40,987 nt of DNA, from contig JACQUC010000173.1 in NCBI GenBank assembly GCA_016210495.1, positions 1-40,987 of the forward strand, in the 5' to 3' direction. Below the pieces are notes generated by a model. It was not told where the DNA came from. It saw only the letters and a program-made list of their open reading frames with translations, and did no database searches. This document shows positions 25,235 to 33,345 of this stretch, piece by piece. The DNA comes from Chloroflexota bacterium. GTDB lineage: Bacteria > Chloroflexota > FW602-bin22 > JACPRP01. Position 1 is the first letter of the stretch. Every line of letters starts with the position of its first letter. The translations under genes and the position numbers were made by a program.

Positions 25235-26641
25235 CTAGCGACCGCCGTTTACGGAGAAGACGACAGTTGATTTAGCAGGTATGGTGTAAGTGACGCGGTT
25301 TTGGGTTAGCAACACCAGGTCGTGTTCTTGCGGAGGATATACTTGGTCATTCCAGAGAACCACTCTTACGGCGGCGTCGGGCGTTACACCGTCGATCTCG
25401 ATGCTTTTCGAAACCGGCACACTCTTCATGTTTATGACTAATAGGTTGACTTCTCCCGTCGTCGAGCGCTGCGTGCCCAGGGCCAACACCTGATCATCAT
25501 CGGAATCGGTGTCGACTACTTGGTCACCCAGGTAGTCGCGGACGATCTCGTGGTAATAAAAGGCGCTGCTTCTCGACCCGTCCGGATTGTACAGACTATA
25601 GCTCCAGGGCTTGCCGAACTCCTCGCGCCAGTAGTCATTATGCTGATAGCGCACAGCCATATCCAGGCCACCCTCTATTTGCCAATACACCGCGGACAAG
25701 AAATAGACAGCGTTAGGCGCGTTTTGAGACGCGTGATCCCATTCGCCTAGGAACAGAAAGACATCGCTCTTATTGCGGTAATAACTGTCGGTCACATACC
25801 GGACGACCAGGCCTCGGGCATACTCCGCGCGACGCCGAAAACCATACTCTCCATCTTGATCGGCCCAGGGAGCATAGTTGTGATACGAGACGAAATCTGT
25901 GCGACTGCCCGATCTCTGGAGGAAAGTCTCGAAGAAACCGCCTAGGCCGGAAACGGCTGGCCCGCCAACCCTTACGGAGGGATCCACGGCTTTCATTGCG
26001 TCATAAGTGGCGTTGAAGGCATCGGCGTAGCCTGCCCCATTGCCGTCTAGGGGGCCATCCGGTGTCGAGGAGTCATTAATGTCGTTCTCGTTGCCAATCT
26101 CGAAGTACTTGACAGGGTAACCGATGTCCTGGAAGTGCTGCACGCGGCTTGCAGCCCAGGCGGGATCATTGACCTTGGGATTCATTATTATCAGCATCGG
26201 CTCCAGCCCGGCATTCTTGGCACGCTTCACGGCTTCATCGACTTGGTCCGCGGTCGACGACCAGAAGGGAACGTCCCAGATGCGCACTACTCCGTAACCG
26301 TAGATTGAGGGGTCATCCCCGTAATCCCCTGTGGCGTACGCCCATTCCCGCTGGTCGACGTTTTCACCGTTAAACCAGAGCGGATTGATCACCCTGATGG
26401 GACGGTCCACGTATGCCGTAATAGGGGCCGGCGGAAGGTCAACGGGCTCATCCCGAAGGACAGGCACCACTGGCGTGAGCTGCTGGATGACCATTACTGC
26501 CTCAGCCGACAGTTGCGCTGCTCTTGACGAGGTTGTTGGAGCTGGTGCTACCACGGGCTCTAGCGACCCGTTAGGCGCAGCGATGCGCGAAGAACAGGAA
26601 ATCAAGACCGCGGAAAACAAGATCGGCAGTACAACTCTCAT
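25235..26641 (-). CDS. Lipoprotein glycoside hydrolase, clan GH-A-like (GH39/44/51-like)
   Basis: 468 residues. The ATG at 26641 starts a lipoprotein signal (MRVVLPILFSAVLISCSS, lipobox LISC); the frame upstream to 26722 is unlikely to be used. After a Pro/Thr/Ser-rich linker, a TIM-barrel region has the acid/base Glu in VKYFEIGNENDIND (about residue 177) and the nucleophile Glu in VFLFLGEWDHAS (about residue 295), on strands 4 and 7 as in clan GH-A. Residues ~370-468 form a beta domain (VNLLVINMKSVPVSKSIEID, VTYTIPAKSTVVFSV) as in arabinofuranosidase and GH39/44 enzymes. It probably acts on plant or microbial polysaccharide outside the membrane. The exact family and substrate are not assigned. 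Confidence 0.78.
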   Translation of the reverse strand: MRVVLPILFSAVLISCSSRIAAPNGSLEPVVAPAPTTSSRAAQLSAEAVMVIQQLTPVVPVLRDEPVDLPPAPITAYVDRPIRVINPLWFNGENVDQREWAYATGDYGDDPSIYGYGVVRIWDVPFWSSTADQVDEAVKRAKNAGLEPMLIIMNPKVNDPAWAASRVQHFQDIGYPVKYFEIGNENDINDSSTPDGPLDGNGAGYADAFNATYDAMKAVDPSVRVGGPAVSGLGGFFETFLQRSGSRTDFVSYHNYAPWADQDGEYGFRRRAEYARGLVVRYVTDSYYRNKSDVFLFLGEWDHASQNAPNAVYFLSAVYWQIEGGLDMAVRYQHNDYWREEFGKPWSYSLYNPDGSRSSAFYYHEIVRDYLGDQVVDTDSDDDQVLALGTQRSTTGEVNLLVINMKSVPVSKSIEIDGVTPDAAVRVVLWNDQVYPPQEHDLVLLTQNRVTYTIPAKSTVVFSVNGGR

Positions 26642-26735
26642 TCCTTCATCTCCCAGCGTAAGGTAGCAGCAGAATCGCAGCCGTCTCACCCGGCGGCTGT
26701 GATCGACCCACGATCCCATCACGCGTTGGGTGCCA

Positions 26736-26765
26736 ACTATGCTCTTGTTAAGCGCCTGCTGACAA
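26736..26765 (-). promoter_or_regulatory. Possible promoter for the glycoside hydrolase
   Basis: Minus strand TTGTCA (26765-26760), 18-bp spacer, CATAGT (26741-26736); about 95 bp before the start codon. Confidence 0.4.
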
Positions 26766-27027
26766 GAAGAACGCCGTCACCGTCACTTGGAGGGAGACAA
26801 GAGAGGAGCGTAATCTCCTGTTATTAGATTGCAAGAGCTGTGCCACGGCTGCAAGGGCAGCGCACGTGTACCGGCATGGTTCAGGCTGTTACAGCAAGTC
26901 TCATTGAGCCAGCCAACTGGCCCACTAAGACCAGAACATTTGGACCAAGAAGTGCAGCTAGACAGCTAACACGCAATGACCGAACCTGGATATCGGTCTA
27001 CGTAAGCCAATCTGACGCCCGACTCTC

Positions 27028-27057
27028 TTGACTGATTGTACAGCAATGCTATATAAT
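27028..27057 (+). promoter_or_regulatory. Promoter for the cupin-XRE regulator and prfC
   Basis: TTGACT (27028-27033), 18-bp spacer, perfect TATAAT (27052-27057), about 28 nt before the GTG start when counted from the expected transcription start. Confidence 0.75.
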
Positions 27058-27091
27058 TTGTCTACTTGTACTTTACACATCGGAGGTGGTT

Positions 27092-27676
27092 GTGCCGAGG
27101 GGAGCGAGAGACGAGGACGACACGAGGCGCGAAGTGAACGTCGGCGAAATCATCCGGCGCGATCGGGAGCGACACGGTCTGTCCGTACGAACGCTTGCGG
27201 CTGAGACGGGTTTCTCTGCCAGCTTCATTTCCCAGGTGGAGTTGGGCCAGGTCTCTCCTTCTATCGCCTCTCTGTCACGCATAGCCGCAGCGTTGGGAAT
27301 CACGCTCAGCGACTTGTTCAGTGAGAGCACGCGAGAAGTCGCTAGAGTGGTCAAGAGCTGCGACCGACCGCGATTGATAAGCTCGTGGTCGCGAGCCCAG
27401 ATCGAGGCTCTGACCCCTACAATCAGTACTAACCTGGAGTCGGTTATGCTCACCATTGCCCCTGGAGGACACAGCGGGAAGTATGAGAATACACACGGGG
27501 GCGAGATATTCGCGATCGTCTTCGAGGGCGAGGTGACCTTGACGCTGGGGCGAGAGGCTCACGCGCTGGGCAGCGGTGATGCCGTGACCATTGATTCGAG
27601 AACACACCATTACTGGGAGAACACTGGACTGGAACCGGTGAAGATAGTCATCGTTTCCTCCCGATTCAGACTTTGA
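27092..27676 (+). CDS. XRE-family regulator with C-terminal cupin domain
   Basis: 194 residues; GTG at 27092 with GGAGG at 27082-27086 and 5-nt spacing. Residues ~12-70 form an XRE helix-turn-helix (VGEIIRRDRERHGLSVRTLA, GFSASFISQVELGQVSPSIA). Residues ~110-194 form a small cupin (GGHSGKYENTHGGEIFAIVF, EGEVTLTLGREAHALGSGDA, HHYWENTG). Such regulators bind a small ligand in the cupin barrel and control uptake or catabolic genes. The gene lies 21 bp upstream of prfC in the same direction, so the two are probably co-transcribed, an unusual pairing. Confidence 0.88.
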   Translation: MPRGARDEDDTRREVNVGEIIRRDRERHGLSVRTLAAETGFSASFISQVELGQVSPSIASLSRIAAALGITLSDLFSESTREVARVVKSCDRPRLISSWSRAQIEALTPTISTNLESVMLTIAPGGHSGKYENTHGGEIFAIVFEGEVTLTLGREAHALGSGDAVTIDSRTHHYWENTGLEPVKIVIVSSRFRL

Positions 27677-27697
27677 ATTGTCGCTAGGAACGTTTGG

Positions 27698-29368
27698 ATG
27701 AATACTCATGCAAGCACAAGAGAAGGCGCAACCATAGATCAACTCAGCCGTGAGATCGAGCGCCGGCGCACGTTTGCCATCATCTCCCACCCTGACGCCG
27801 GGAAGACCACCTTGACCGAGAAGCTGCTGCTTTACGGTGGTGCGATCAATCTCGCTGGTTCGGTCCGGGCGCGGCGCAATCAGTTGGCGACGACGTCCGA
27901 TTGGATGGCGCTGGAGCGGCAGAGAGGCATTTCGATCAGCTCGACTGTCCTGCAGTTCGCCTACGACGGCTACCACCTCAACCTGCTGGACACGCCGGGC
28001 CATCAGGACTTCAGCGAGGACACCTACCGCACCCTCGCGGCCGTGGACAACGCAGTGATGGTGATCGACGCGGCCAAGGGCATCGAGGAGCAGACGAAGA
28101 AGCTTTTCCAGGTTTGCCGCATGCGAAGCATCCCGATCTTTACCTTCATCAACAAGCTGGATCGCCCCAGCCGAGAGCCGCTGGCGCTGCTGGACGAGAT
28201 CGAGGCCGTGCTAGGCATCGGAGCGGTGCCAATGAACTGGCCGATCGGCGATGGACCAGGCTTTCGTGGCGTTTACGATCGCTCGAAGGACCAGGTTCAC
28301 CATTTCGACCGGGTGGAGCACGGCAAACGGATCGCATCGGTTCAGACCTTGGATGTGTCCGACCCAGCGCTTGGGGAGATGTTGGGAGAGCAGACGCACG
28401 GGCAACTCTGTGCCGATATCAATCTCCTGGAGGGTGCAGGCGCCCGCTTTGATCGCCGGAGCGTTGCAGGTGGTGAGCAGACGCCAGTGTTTTTCGGCAG
28501 CGCGTTGACCAACTTCGGCGTTCAGCTTTTCCTAGACGCGTTCCTGGCTCTCGCCACGCCACCGGTACCTCGTCAGGCACGAGGAGAGATCATATGGCCC
28601 GAACGGGATCACTTCTCTGGGTTCATTTTCAAAATCCAGTCGAATATGGATCCCCTCCATCGCGATTGCGTCGCCTTCCTCCGGGTGTGCTCGGGCCGAT
28701 TTGAGCGCGATATGGTCGTCCAGCACGTCCGGACCGGGCGTAAGCTGCGGCTTTCGCGGTCGCACAAGCTATTCGCCCGCGACCGCGAGCTTGTGGACGA
28801 GGCGTTTCCCGGCGATGTCATCGGCCTGATCAACCCTGGCCAGTTTGCCATTGGCGACACGCTCTGCACGGGGCCGTCGGTCGAGTTTCTGGGCATCCCG
28901 CGCTTCCAGCCGGAAATCTTCGCGGTGCTGCAGAACACGAACACGGCCAAGTACAAGCAGTTTCAGAAGGGCCTTCGCCAGATGGAGGAGGAGGGAGCGA
29001 TCCAGATCCTGTACAGCCGAGGCGCGGCTCGAAGAGAGCCGATCCTGGCGGCAGTCGGCCAGCTCCAGTTCGACGTAGTGCGCTTCCGCCTGGAGGCGGA
29101 GTTCGGGCTGGTGACCCGTCTTGAGCCTCTTTCGTATCGTGTCGCCCGCCTGCTCGCGGCTGGGCCCGAAGACGTGGCGGCGCTACCCTGGGGGCGCGGT
29201 GCCCTGCTAACCGAAGACCGTGATGGCCAACCCATCGGTCTTTTCGATAGCGAATGGAGCGTACGCTACTGGCAGGAGCATTACCCGAGCGTTAGCTTCC
29301 GCGAGTTCGGCTCAGGGCCAACCGGTGCTTCTGAAGACGCAACAACACAAAGGATTCGTTATTGTTAA
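27698..29368 (+). CDS. prfC: Peptide chain release factor 3
   Basis: 556 residues, slightly longer than the usual ~530 because of both termini. All GTPase motifs are present: P-loop SHPDAGKTTLTEKLLLYGG, switch I region QRGISISSTVLQF, DTPGHQDFSEDTYRTLAAVD and NKLD. RF3-specific sequence includes FQVCRMRSIPIFTFINKLD, NWPIGDGPGFRGVYDR, PVFFGSALTNFGVQLFLDAF and AKYKQFQKGLRQMEEEGAIQ. RF3 is a cytoplasmic GTPase that releases RF1/RF2 from the ribosome after termination. The start ATG follows AGGAA. The C-terminal ~25 residues (SGPTGASEDATTQRIRYC) are non-conserved. The 274 bp after it up to 29642 show no gene or clear terminator. Confidence 0.95.
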   Translation: MNTHASTREGATIDQLSREIERRRTFAIISHPDAGKTTLTEKLLLYGGAINLAGSVRARRNQLATTSDWMALERQRGISISSTVLQFAYDGYHLNLLDTPGHQDFSEDTYRTLAAVDNAVMVIDAAKGIEEQTKKLFQVCRMRSIPIFTFINKLDRPSREPLALLDEIEAVLGIGAVPMNWPIGDGPGFRGVYDRSKDQVHHFDRVEHGKRIASVQTLDVSDPALGEMLGEQTHGQLCADINLLEGAGARFDRRSVAGGEQTPVFFGSALTNFGVQLFLDAFLALATPPVPRQARGEIIWPERDHFSGFIFKIQSNMDPLHRDCVAFLRVCSGRFERDMVVQHVRTGRKLRLSRSHKLFARDRELVDEAFPGDVIGLINPGQFAIGDTLCTGPSVEFLGIPRFQPEIFAVLQNTNTAKYKQFQKGLRQMEEEGAIQILYSRGAARREPILAAVGQLQFDVVRFRLEAEFGLVTRLEPLSYRVARLLAAGPEDVAALPWGRGALLTEDRDGQPIGLFDSEWSVRYWQEHYPSVSFREFGSGPTGASEDATTQRIRYC

Positions 29369-29642
29369 CATAGGTCTCAGAACTGCGGCCCAGCAATCAG
29401 CCGGGCACACTGTTTGGTCTTTGTCGTTGTGGGATCCCTCTAGGCGGTAGCGAACTTCTGGGTCCCAACGAGTTTCATTTGGCAAGCAAGAGGATTCTGC
29501 AAACGACTGAGTGGTCACTTTCTCTGCCTGCCTATAGGGGATGCCAACATCGGTTGGCTTGTGCGAGCGTCCAGCGCTAGCGACATGGCTGTGGAAACCC
29601 GCCCTCGACAGTAGCTACACCTCACTTCAGAAGGGACATCGC

Positions 29643-29930
29643 TCAGCTCGTCTTCGCTCCGACTACCTCGCCGTCGTGCCACTCGGGCTCGGTCTCGAGG
29701 TACTCCATCAGGATCTGATATCGCCGGTGCTGTTCCGGGCTATTGGCGTTGGCCACGTATGTCTCCTTGTTCTCGAAGAGGGCCACCATCCAGAGCTCAT
29801 CAGGGTCGGCATCCATTTTGAAAGTGTAGACAGCCACCGCCCCCTTCGGCATCTCGAACCCTTCGGTAACGAGCTGCAGCCCTCCGATATGGCCGTGCTT
29901 GACGCGTAGCTTGGCTAGTGTTCCGTACAT
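29643..29930 (-). CDS. Small dimeric alpha/beta-barrel protein (ABM-like)
   Basis: 95 residues; ATG at 29930 with a GGGGGG-rich ribosome site (AAGGGGGGCGAAACA). The sequence starts MYGTLAKLRVKHGHIGGLQL, and the pattern beta strand, helix, VAVYTFKMDADPDELWMVAL, FENKETYVANANSPEQHRR is that of the antibiotic-biosynthesis-monooxygenase-like ferredoxin fold. Members are small cofactor-less oxygenases or of unknown function. It is alone in its transcription unit, convergent with prfC. Confidence 0.72.
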   Translation of the reverse strand: MYGTLAKLRVKHGHIGGLQLVTEGFEMPKGAVAVYTFKMDADPDELWMVALFENKETYVANANSPEQHRRYQILMEYLETEPEWHDGEVVGAKTS

Positions 29931-29973
29931 TGTTTCGCCCCCCTTGCAACTCACGTTTCTGGTCCCTATGTTC

Positions 29974-30002
29974 AGTTTAACACGGAACTCGATTGGCGAC
30001 AA
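29974..30002 (-). promoter_or_regulatory. Possible promoter for the ABM-like gene
   Basis: Minus strand TTGTCG (30002-29997), 17-bp spacer, TAAACT (29979-29974), about 43 bp before the start codon. Confidence 0.4.
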
Positions 30003-30168
30003 ACGGCATAGAAGATGAGTCCTCGCCAGCTACCTGCTTTCAGAGCCCGCGGAATAAAAGTCGGGACACTGGGTTGGGAAGTGATCCTGACCGACCGCAA
30101 GGATTTCCGAGCGAGGTGCTGGACGAAGAAGGCTCCTCCCTTTTCGCCCCGGATTGCAGGCACCGTTC

Positions 30169-30197
30169 TTGCTGCTTAACAAGCCCGATGCTATTAT
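30169..30197 (+). promoter_or_regulatory. Promoter for the M28 peptidase
   Basis: TTGCTG (30169-30174), 17-bp spacer, TATTAT (30192-30197), about 80 bp before the start codon. Confidence 0.55.
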
Positions 30198-30278
30198 AGT
30201 CGGCTGTGGCCCTGGCTGACCCGACTCGTCGGGAGCACGCTTCGGCCACGACTTGAGCTCAAACAGGAGGGTGACTCG

Positions 30279-31811
30279 ATGAATCGCGCGAAATGGCTCC
30301 ACGTGCTGCTTCTGGCGGCGCTGCTGCCGACCTTTGCTGCCTGTGCGGTGCGCACCCAGGCTCCGGTCGCCACCGTCAGCGAAGAGGAGATCACCTCCCA
30401 GCTCGACGGCCAGCGACTTTGGGAGCTCACCCGCCAGCTCGCCTCGGCGGAATTCGCGGGACGGCGCTCGGGAACCGAAGGGGGACGCCTGGCCGCGGAA
30501 TTCATCAGGGACAGGTTTCGAGAGTGGGGCTTGCAGCCCGCCGGCGACGATGGCAGCTACTTTCAGCCCTTCACCTTCCCACTCTGGCAGGCCACGCCAC
30601 CCGTTAACCTGGAGTTGGTAGGCGGCCCGAGCTACACCTACGGCGCCGACTACACCCTGCTGTCATACTCCGGCAGCGCCGACCTCACCGCCGAGGTGGT
30701 CTTCGCCGGCTACGGCATCACCATCCCGCCCTACGATCAGGGCGACTATCCGTCTTGCGCTGCTCCGACATCAGGCTATGACGACTACGCCGGCCTGGAG
30801 GTGGGGGGCAAGATCGTCCTCGCCTTGCGCCGCGGACCCCGGGACGATCCCAACTGGCACGACGTCCCCTGCCCGATCACCGTCGCCGATAGCCTGGGCC
30901 CGTGGGCGGCCGGTTACAAGTCCCGCAATGCCCATCAGCACGGCGCCCGGGGCATCATCATCGTCAACAACTACCGCATCGAGGACGAGCTGGCTTCGAT
31001 TACCCTGACTCCTTCTGCCTTTGAGATGGGCATCGGCGCCGTTTTCGCACTCCGCTCCATTGCCGAGGCCCTCGTGCCCGATCTGGCAGCCCGCCAGGAG
31101 TCCATCGACGCGACCCTCACCCCCGCCGGCTCCGCCACCGGACGATCCATCACCATGCTGATCAACGCCTCGTTCGATCCGGCTGCCCGTACCGAGAACG
31201 TGCTGGGCGCCATTCCCGGCACCGACCCCGCGCTGCGGGATGAGGTGGCTATCGTCTCGGCGCACTACGACCACGTGGGGGTCGACGTAACGGGACAGAT
31301 CTTTCACGGCGCGGACGACGACGCCTCGGGCACGGCGGCCATGATGGAGATCGCCAGGGTCTTCTCGAGCGCCGGCTTCGCCCCTAAGCGAACGCTGCTT
31401 TTCGTAGGCTGGGCGGCCGAAGAGGAGGGGCTGATCGGCTCCAGCTATTACGTGGACAATCCCCTGTACCCCCTGGACAAAACGGTGGCCGTTCTGCAGC
31501 TCGATACGGTGGGCGTCGGCAACCGCTCGGGCGTCGACGTCTTCGGCGGCACGGCTCTGCCCGAGCTGTTCGAGGTCATCAGCGCGAACGCCGCAGAACA
31601 GGGCGTCACCGCCCGTGCCCGTCGACCCTCCGGAGCCAGCGACCACGCGCCTTTTTTCCGTGCGGACGTGCCGGCCGTGCTCATCTCGACCACCGGCCCA
31701 CACCCGCACATTCACACGCCTGCCGACACCATCGACACCATCGACCCCTTCGAGCTGGAACAGTCGGCGCGGATAGCTGCGGCAACGGCTTACGAGTTGG
31801 CGGTACGGTAG
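30279..31811 (+). CDS. Lipoprotein M28-family zinc aminopeptidase with PA-type insert
   Basis: 510 residues; ATG behind ACAGGAGGGTGACTCG. The lipoprotein signal is LLLAALLPTFAACAV with Cys near residue 22. Residues ~120-300 form a protease-associated (PA) type insert (DYAGLEVGGKIVLALRRGP, HQHGARGIIIVNNY). The co-catalytic zinc site is complete: His in IVSAHYDHVGV, Asp in HGADDDASGTAAMME, the Glu pair in AAEEEGLIGSSYY, Asp in VAVLQLDTVGVG and His in GPHPHIHTPADTID. It should release N-terminal residues from peptides on the outer face of the membrane, a nutritional role. It stands alone between its own promoter and the MNT/HEPN island. Confidence 0.93.
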   Translation: MNRAKWLHVLLLAALLPTFAACAVRTQAPVATVSEEEITSQLDGQRLWELTRQLASAEFAGRRSGTEGGRLAAEFIRDRFREWGLQPAGDDGSYFQPFTFPLWQATPPVNLELVGGPSYTYGADYTLLSYSGSADLTAEVVFAGYGITIPPYDQGDYPSCAAPTSGYDDYAGLEVGGKIVLALRRGPRDDPNWHDVPCPITVADSLGPWAAGYKSRNAHQHGARGIIIVNNYRIEDELASITLTPSAFEMGIGAVFALRSIAEALVPDLAARQESIDATLTPAGSATGRSITMLINASFDPAARTENVLGAIPGTDPALRDEVAIVSAHYDHVGVDVTGQIFHGADDDASGTAAMMEIARVFSSAGFAPKRTLLFVGWAAEEEGLIGSSYYVDNPLYPLDKTVAVLQLDTVGVGNRSGVDVFGGTALPELFEVISANAAEQGVTARARRPSGASDHAPFFRADVPAVLISTTGPHPHIHTPADTIDTIDPFELEQSARIAAATAYELAVR

Positions 31812-31919
31812 GTAGCTGACGGCGATCAGCTTTCAGCCTGAGCCGGATCAGCGTCTTCGCTTTGTTCCGGGCCGGCAGCGAGGCTCCGCGCGCAAACGGG
31901 AAACTCGTGAGACCACGTG

Positions 31920-31928
31920 TGCTATAAT
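31920..31928 (+). promoter_or_regulatory. Extended -10 promoter for MNT module 1
   Basis: TGC followed by a perfect TATAAT (31923-31928). No good -35 precedes it, as is common with extended -10 promoters. Start codon 56 bp downstream. Confidence 0.5.
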
Positions 31929-31984
31929 TCAGCACAGACATGACCGTATTCAGGCAAGTGATGGCAACATCGGAAGGTGTACTT

Positions 31985-32371
31985 GTGCCTCAGAAACTGA
32001 ATGTTCAATATCGGACGGCAGCCGAGGAATTCGCCCGTAAAGTAGTTGCCTCACTGGGGGAGCAAGTCAATTCCATTGTGCTCTTCGGATCGGTAGCGCG
32101 GAAACGAGCGACGAAAGAGAGCGACGTCGACATTTTGGTAGTAGGGGCGAATTCTGCCTTGGAAGACGGAGTCTTCGACATCGCCTACGAGGTTGGGGAG
32201 GCTTCTGGATTCGAAACTTACCTGAGTACCGTGTACTTCACCCGTGAGGAGGTCCAGGAGCTTGTTCGATTGGGTAGCTCCTTCATCGCGAACGTGTTTG
32301 AACAGGGAGTGATTCTTTACGACGATGGAACCTTCTCGGGAATCCGTAGCCAGGCAATTGGAGCTAGCTGA
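31985..32371 (+). CDS. MNT-type nucleotidyltransferase, antitoxin candidate (module 1)
   Basis: 128 residues. The GTG at 31985 is chosen for GGAAGG with 7-nt spacing and because its product lines up with the start of the paralogue at 34060 (PQKLNVQYRTAAEEFARKVV against RQSLNVVYRLAAEEFTRRVL). The nucleotidyltransferase motif is SIVLFGSVARKRATKESDVD, GS followed by DxD; the usual RG after GS reads RK. In MNT/HEPN systems this protein neutralises the HEPN RNase by AMPylation or binding. Its partner frame begins inside its 3' end at 32325 but is broken, so this antitoxin may be an orphan. Confidence 0.8.
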   Translation: MPQKLNVQYRTAAEEFARKVVASLGEQVNSIVLFGSVARKRATKESDVDILVVGANSALEDGVFDIAYEVGEASGFETYLSTVYFTREEVQELVRLGSSFIANVFEQGVILYDDGTFSGIRSQAIGAS

Positions 32372-32454
32372 CGAGGCACTGGGTGACGCAAGGTATCTCC
32401 TTCAGGACAACCGCTTGATGGGCGGCGGCGAATCGGACATACTACGCGATGTTC
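32325..32454 (+). pseudogene. Broken HEPN toxin gene of MNT/HEPN module 1
   Basis: The ATG at 32325 overlaps the MNT gene by 47 bp, as in module 2. The first ~33 residues (MEPSRESVARQLELADEAL, GDARYLLQDNRL) match the HEPN protein at 34397. A +1 shift near 32420 then moves the homology into another frame (AANRTYYAMFY; the paralogue has AANRAYYAMFHA). Homology stops at about 32454, where unrelated sequence begins. The nuclease core is lost, so the toxin cannot be functional. Confidence 0.72.
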
Positions 32455-32472
32455 TATTGGATGAATGCCGAG

Positions 32473-32517
32473 ATGAAGTTCGAGATAGTCGGCGATGTCA
32501 CGGATATCGAGACAATA
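32473..32517 (+). pseudogene. Truncated start of a small gene (MKFEIVGDVTDIETI)
   Basis: From the ATG at 32473 the frame gives MKFEIVGDVTDIETI and then leaves any recognisable sequence. From memory this resembles the N-terminus of a ~75-residue protein often found directly upstream of the family encoded at 32517; this needs a search to confirm. The remainder seems deleted, so that its start is fused to the next gene's ATG. Confidence 0.4.
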
Positions 32518-32732
32518 TGCCTCAGTTCGCAGTTTGCATCAAGAACACCGGCTATCCCGCATCGCTGGAGCTACACAAGATGTATCGCGTTATCGCCGAC
32601 GAGGACGCCGCCCGAGACGGGGACATTCGCATAGTCGATGAGAGCGGCGAGGACTACTTGTATCCCGCCGATTGGTTTGTGGTTGTGGAGCTTCCCCAGG
32701 CGGTGCAGGAGTCCATACTACGTGCCGCCTGA
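32517..32732 (+). CDS. Small conserved acidic protein, possible toxin-antitoxin-type partner
   Basis: 71 residues from the ATG at 32517: MPQFAVCIKNTGYPASLELH, KMYRVIADEDAARDGDIRIV, DESGEDYLYPADWFVVVELP, ending ILRAA. It is compact, acidic and SH3-like in pattern (IRIVDESGEDYLYP). From memory, close homologues are short uncharacterised proteins of Chloroflexota and Cyanobacteria, paired with a MKFEI-type protein. No strong ribosome site is visible; translation may have been coupled to the lost upstream gene. Function unknown. Confidence 0.6.
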   Translation: MPQFAVCIKNTGYPASLELHKMYRVIADEDAARDGDIRIVDESGEDYLYPADWFVVVELPQAVQESILRAA

Positions 32733-32735
32733 TTT

Positions 32736-32927
32736 CTACTTCGGTTTGACGACCTCGACCCTCATACCAAGTGCGTCGGCCATACCTAGAACTGTGGCCA
32801 GCGTCGGGTTACTGGTTCTTGCAGAGAACAGGCGCCGCACGGCCGCCGGGTCCGTCCCAATGCGTCTCGCCAGGTCCGCTTTCGTCAGCCCCGCGCGCTC
32901 CCTTTCTTTGTCGATTTCACGCAGCAC
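32736..32927 (-). CDS. Small XRE-type DNA-binding protein (antitoxin-like)
   Basis: 63 residues from the GTG at 32927 (LREIDKERERAGLTKADLAR, RIGTDPAAVRRLFSARTSNP, TLATVLGMADALGMRVEVV). A single XRE helix-turn-helix fills the protein, as in HigA-type antitoxins. It overlaps the stop of the MNT gene upstream by 11 bp, so it is probably translationally coupled and part of the same operon (HEPN, MNT, XRE). It likely represses that operon; no RelE/HigB-type toxin is present. Confidence 0.72.
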   Translation of the reverse strand: MLREIDKERERAGLTKADLARRIGTDPAAVRRLFSARTSNPTLATVLGMADALGMRVEVVKPK

Positions 32928-33345
32928 CCCTTCGTTCAGCTTGAGCTATAGACCTACCTTGCGCCTGCTGTGCCCGTGGCGCAGGTTTGATGCGGATCAG
33001 CTCGCCGCGTGCGCGCGCCTGCCCGAGATAGCCCAGCCCCGCCACTTCCTTGCGGAACTCCCCTGGCGTGTAGCAATGAAGGTCCAGCGCCTTCCGCCAG
33101 CCGCCGGCTGTGTGCCAAAGCTCGTCCCGATCCAGGCATCGACGGAAATGACTTTGCTGGCCGAAAGCATCGGAAACGGCAACAATGTCGTAGTCGCTGT
33201 GCTCACGGGCTGTGCCCCGAGCACGAGAGCCGAACAGGTAGAGCGTAGCCTTGTGGCGCTCCCGCATAAGCCGAGCAAATATGGCTATTAGCTCGTCCTG
33301 GGACGCCGACTGCACGGCCGCTCTTGAAGTAATTGTTTGACCCAT
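32917..33345 (-). CDS. MNT-type nucleotidyltransferase (module 2, minus strand)
   Basis: 142 residues. The nucleotidyltransferase motif is ATLYLFGSRARGTAREHSDY followed by DIVAVSD, with GS, RG and the DxD-type acidic pair (DYD). The start ATG at 33345 lies inside the 3' end of the HEPN gene (58-bp overlap); no strong ribosome site is visible, so coupling is likely. Middle section: HFRRCLDRDELWHTAGGWRK, LDLHCYTPGEFRKEV. It probably AMPylates or blocks the HEPN partner, as in type VII systems. The C-terminal ~25 residues are low-complexity (QQAQGRSIAQAERRGAA). Confidence 0.8.
   Translation of the reverse strand: MGQTITSRAAVQSASQDELIAIFARLMRERHKATLYLFGSRARGTAREHSDYDIVAVSDAFGQQSHFRRCLDRDELWHTAGGWRKALDLHCYTPGEFRKEVAGLGYLGQARARGELIRIKPAPRAQQAQGRSIAQAERRGAA

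Larger units (their letters stand above)
26642..27091. other. Divergent intergenic region, glycoside hydrolase and cupin-XRE genes
   Basis: 450 bp without a supported gene. It holds one promoter for each direction (26736-26765 minus, 27028-27057 plus). A small open frame at 26840-27031 has no ribosome site or recognisable sequence. Confidence 0.5.
29931..30278. other. Divergent intergenic region, ABM-like and M28 peptidase genes
   Basis: 348 bp without a supported gene. It holds one candidate promoter for each direction (29974-30002 minus, 30169-30197 plus). Confidence 0.5.

Noticed and set aside
31940..31984. Upstream ATG extension of the first MNT gene
   Set aside because: The paralogue at 34060 starts at the position of the GTG 31985, which also has the GGAAGG site.
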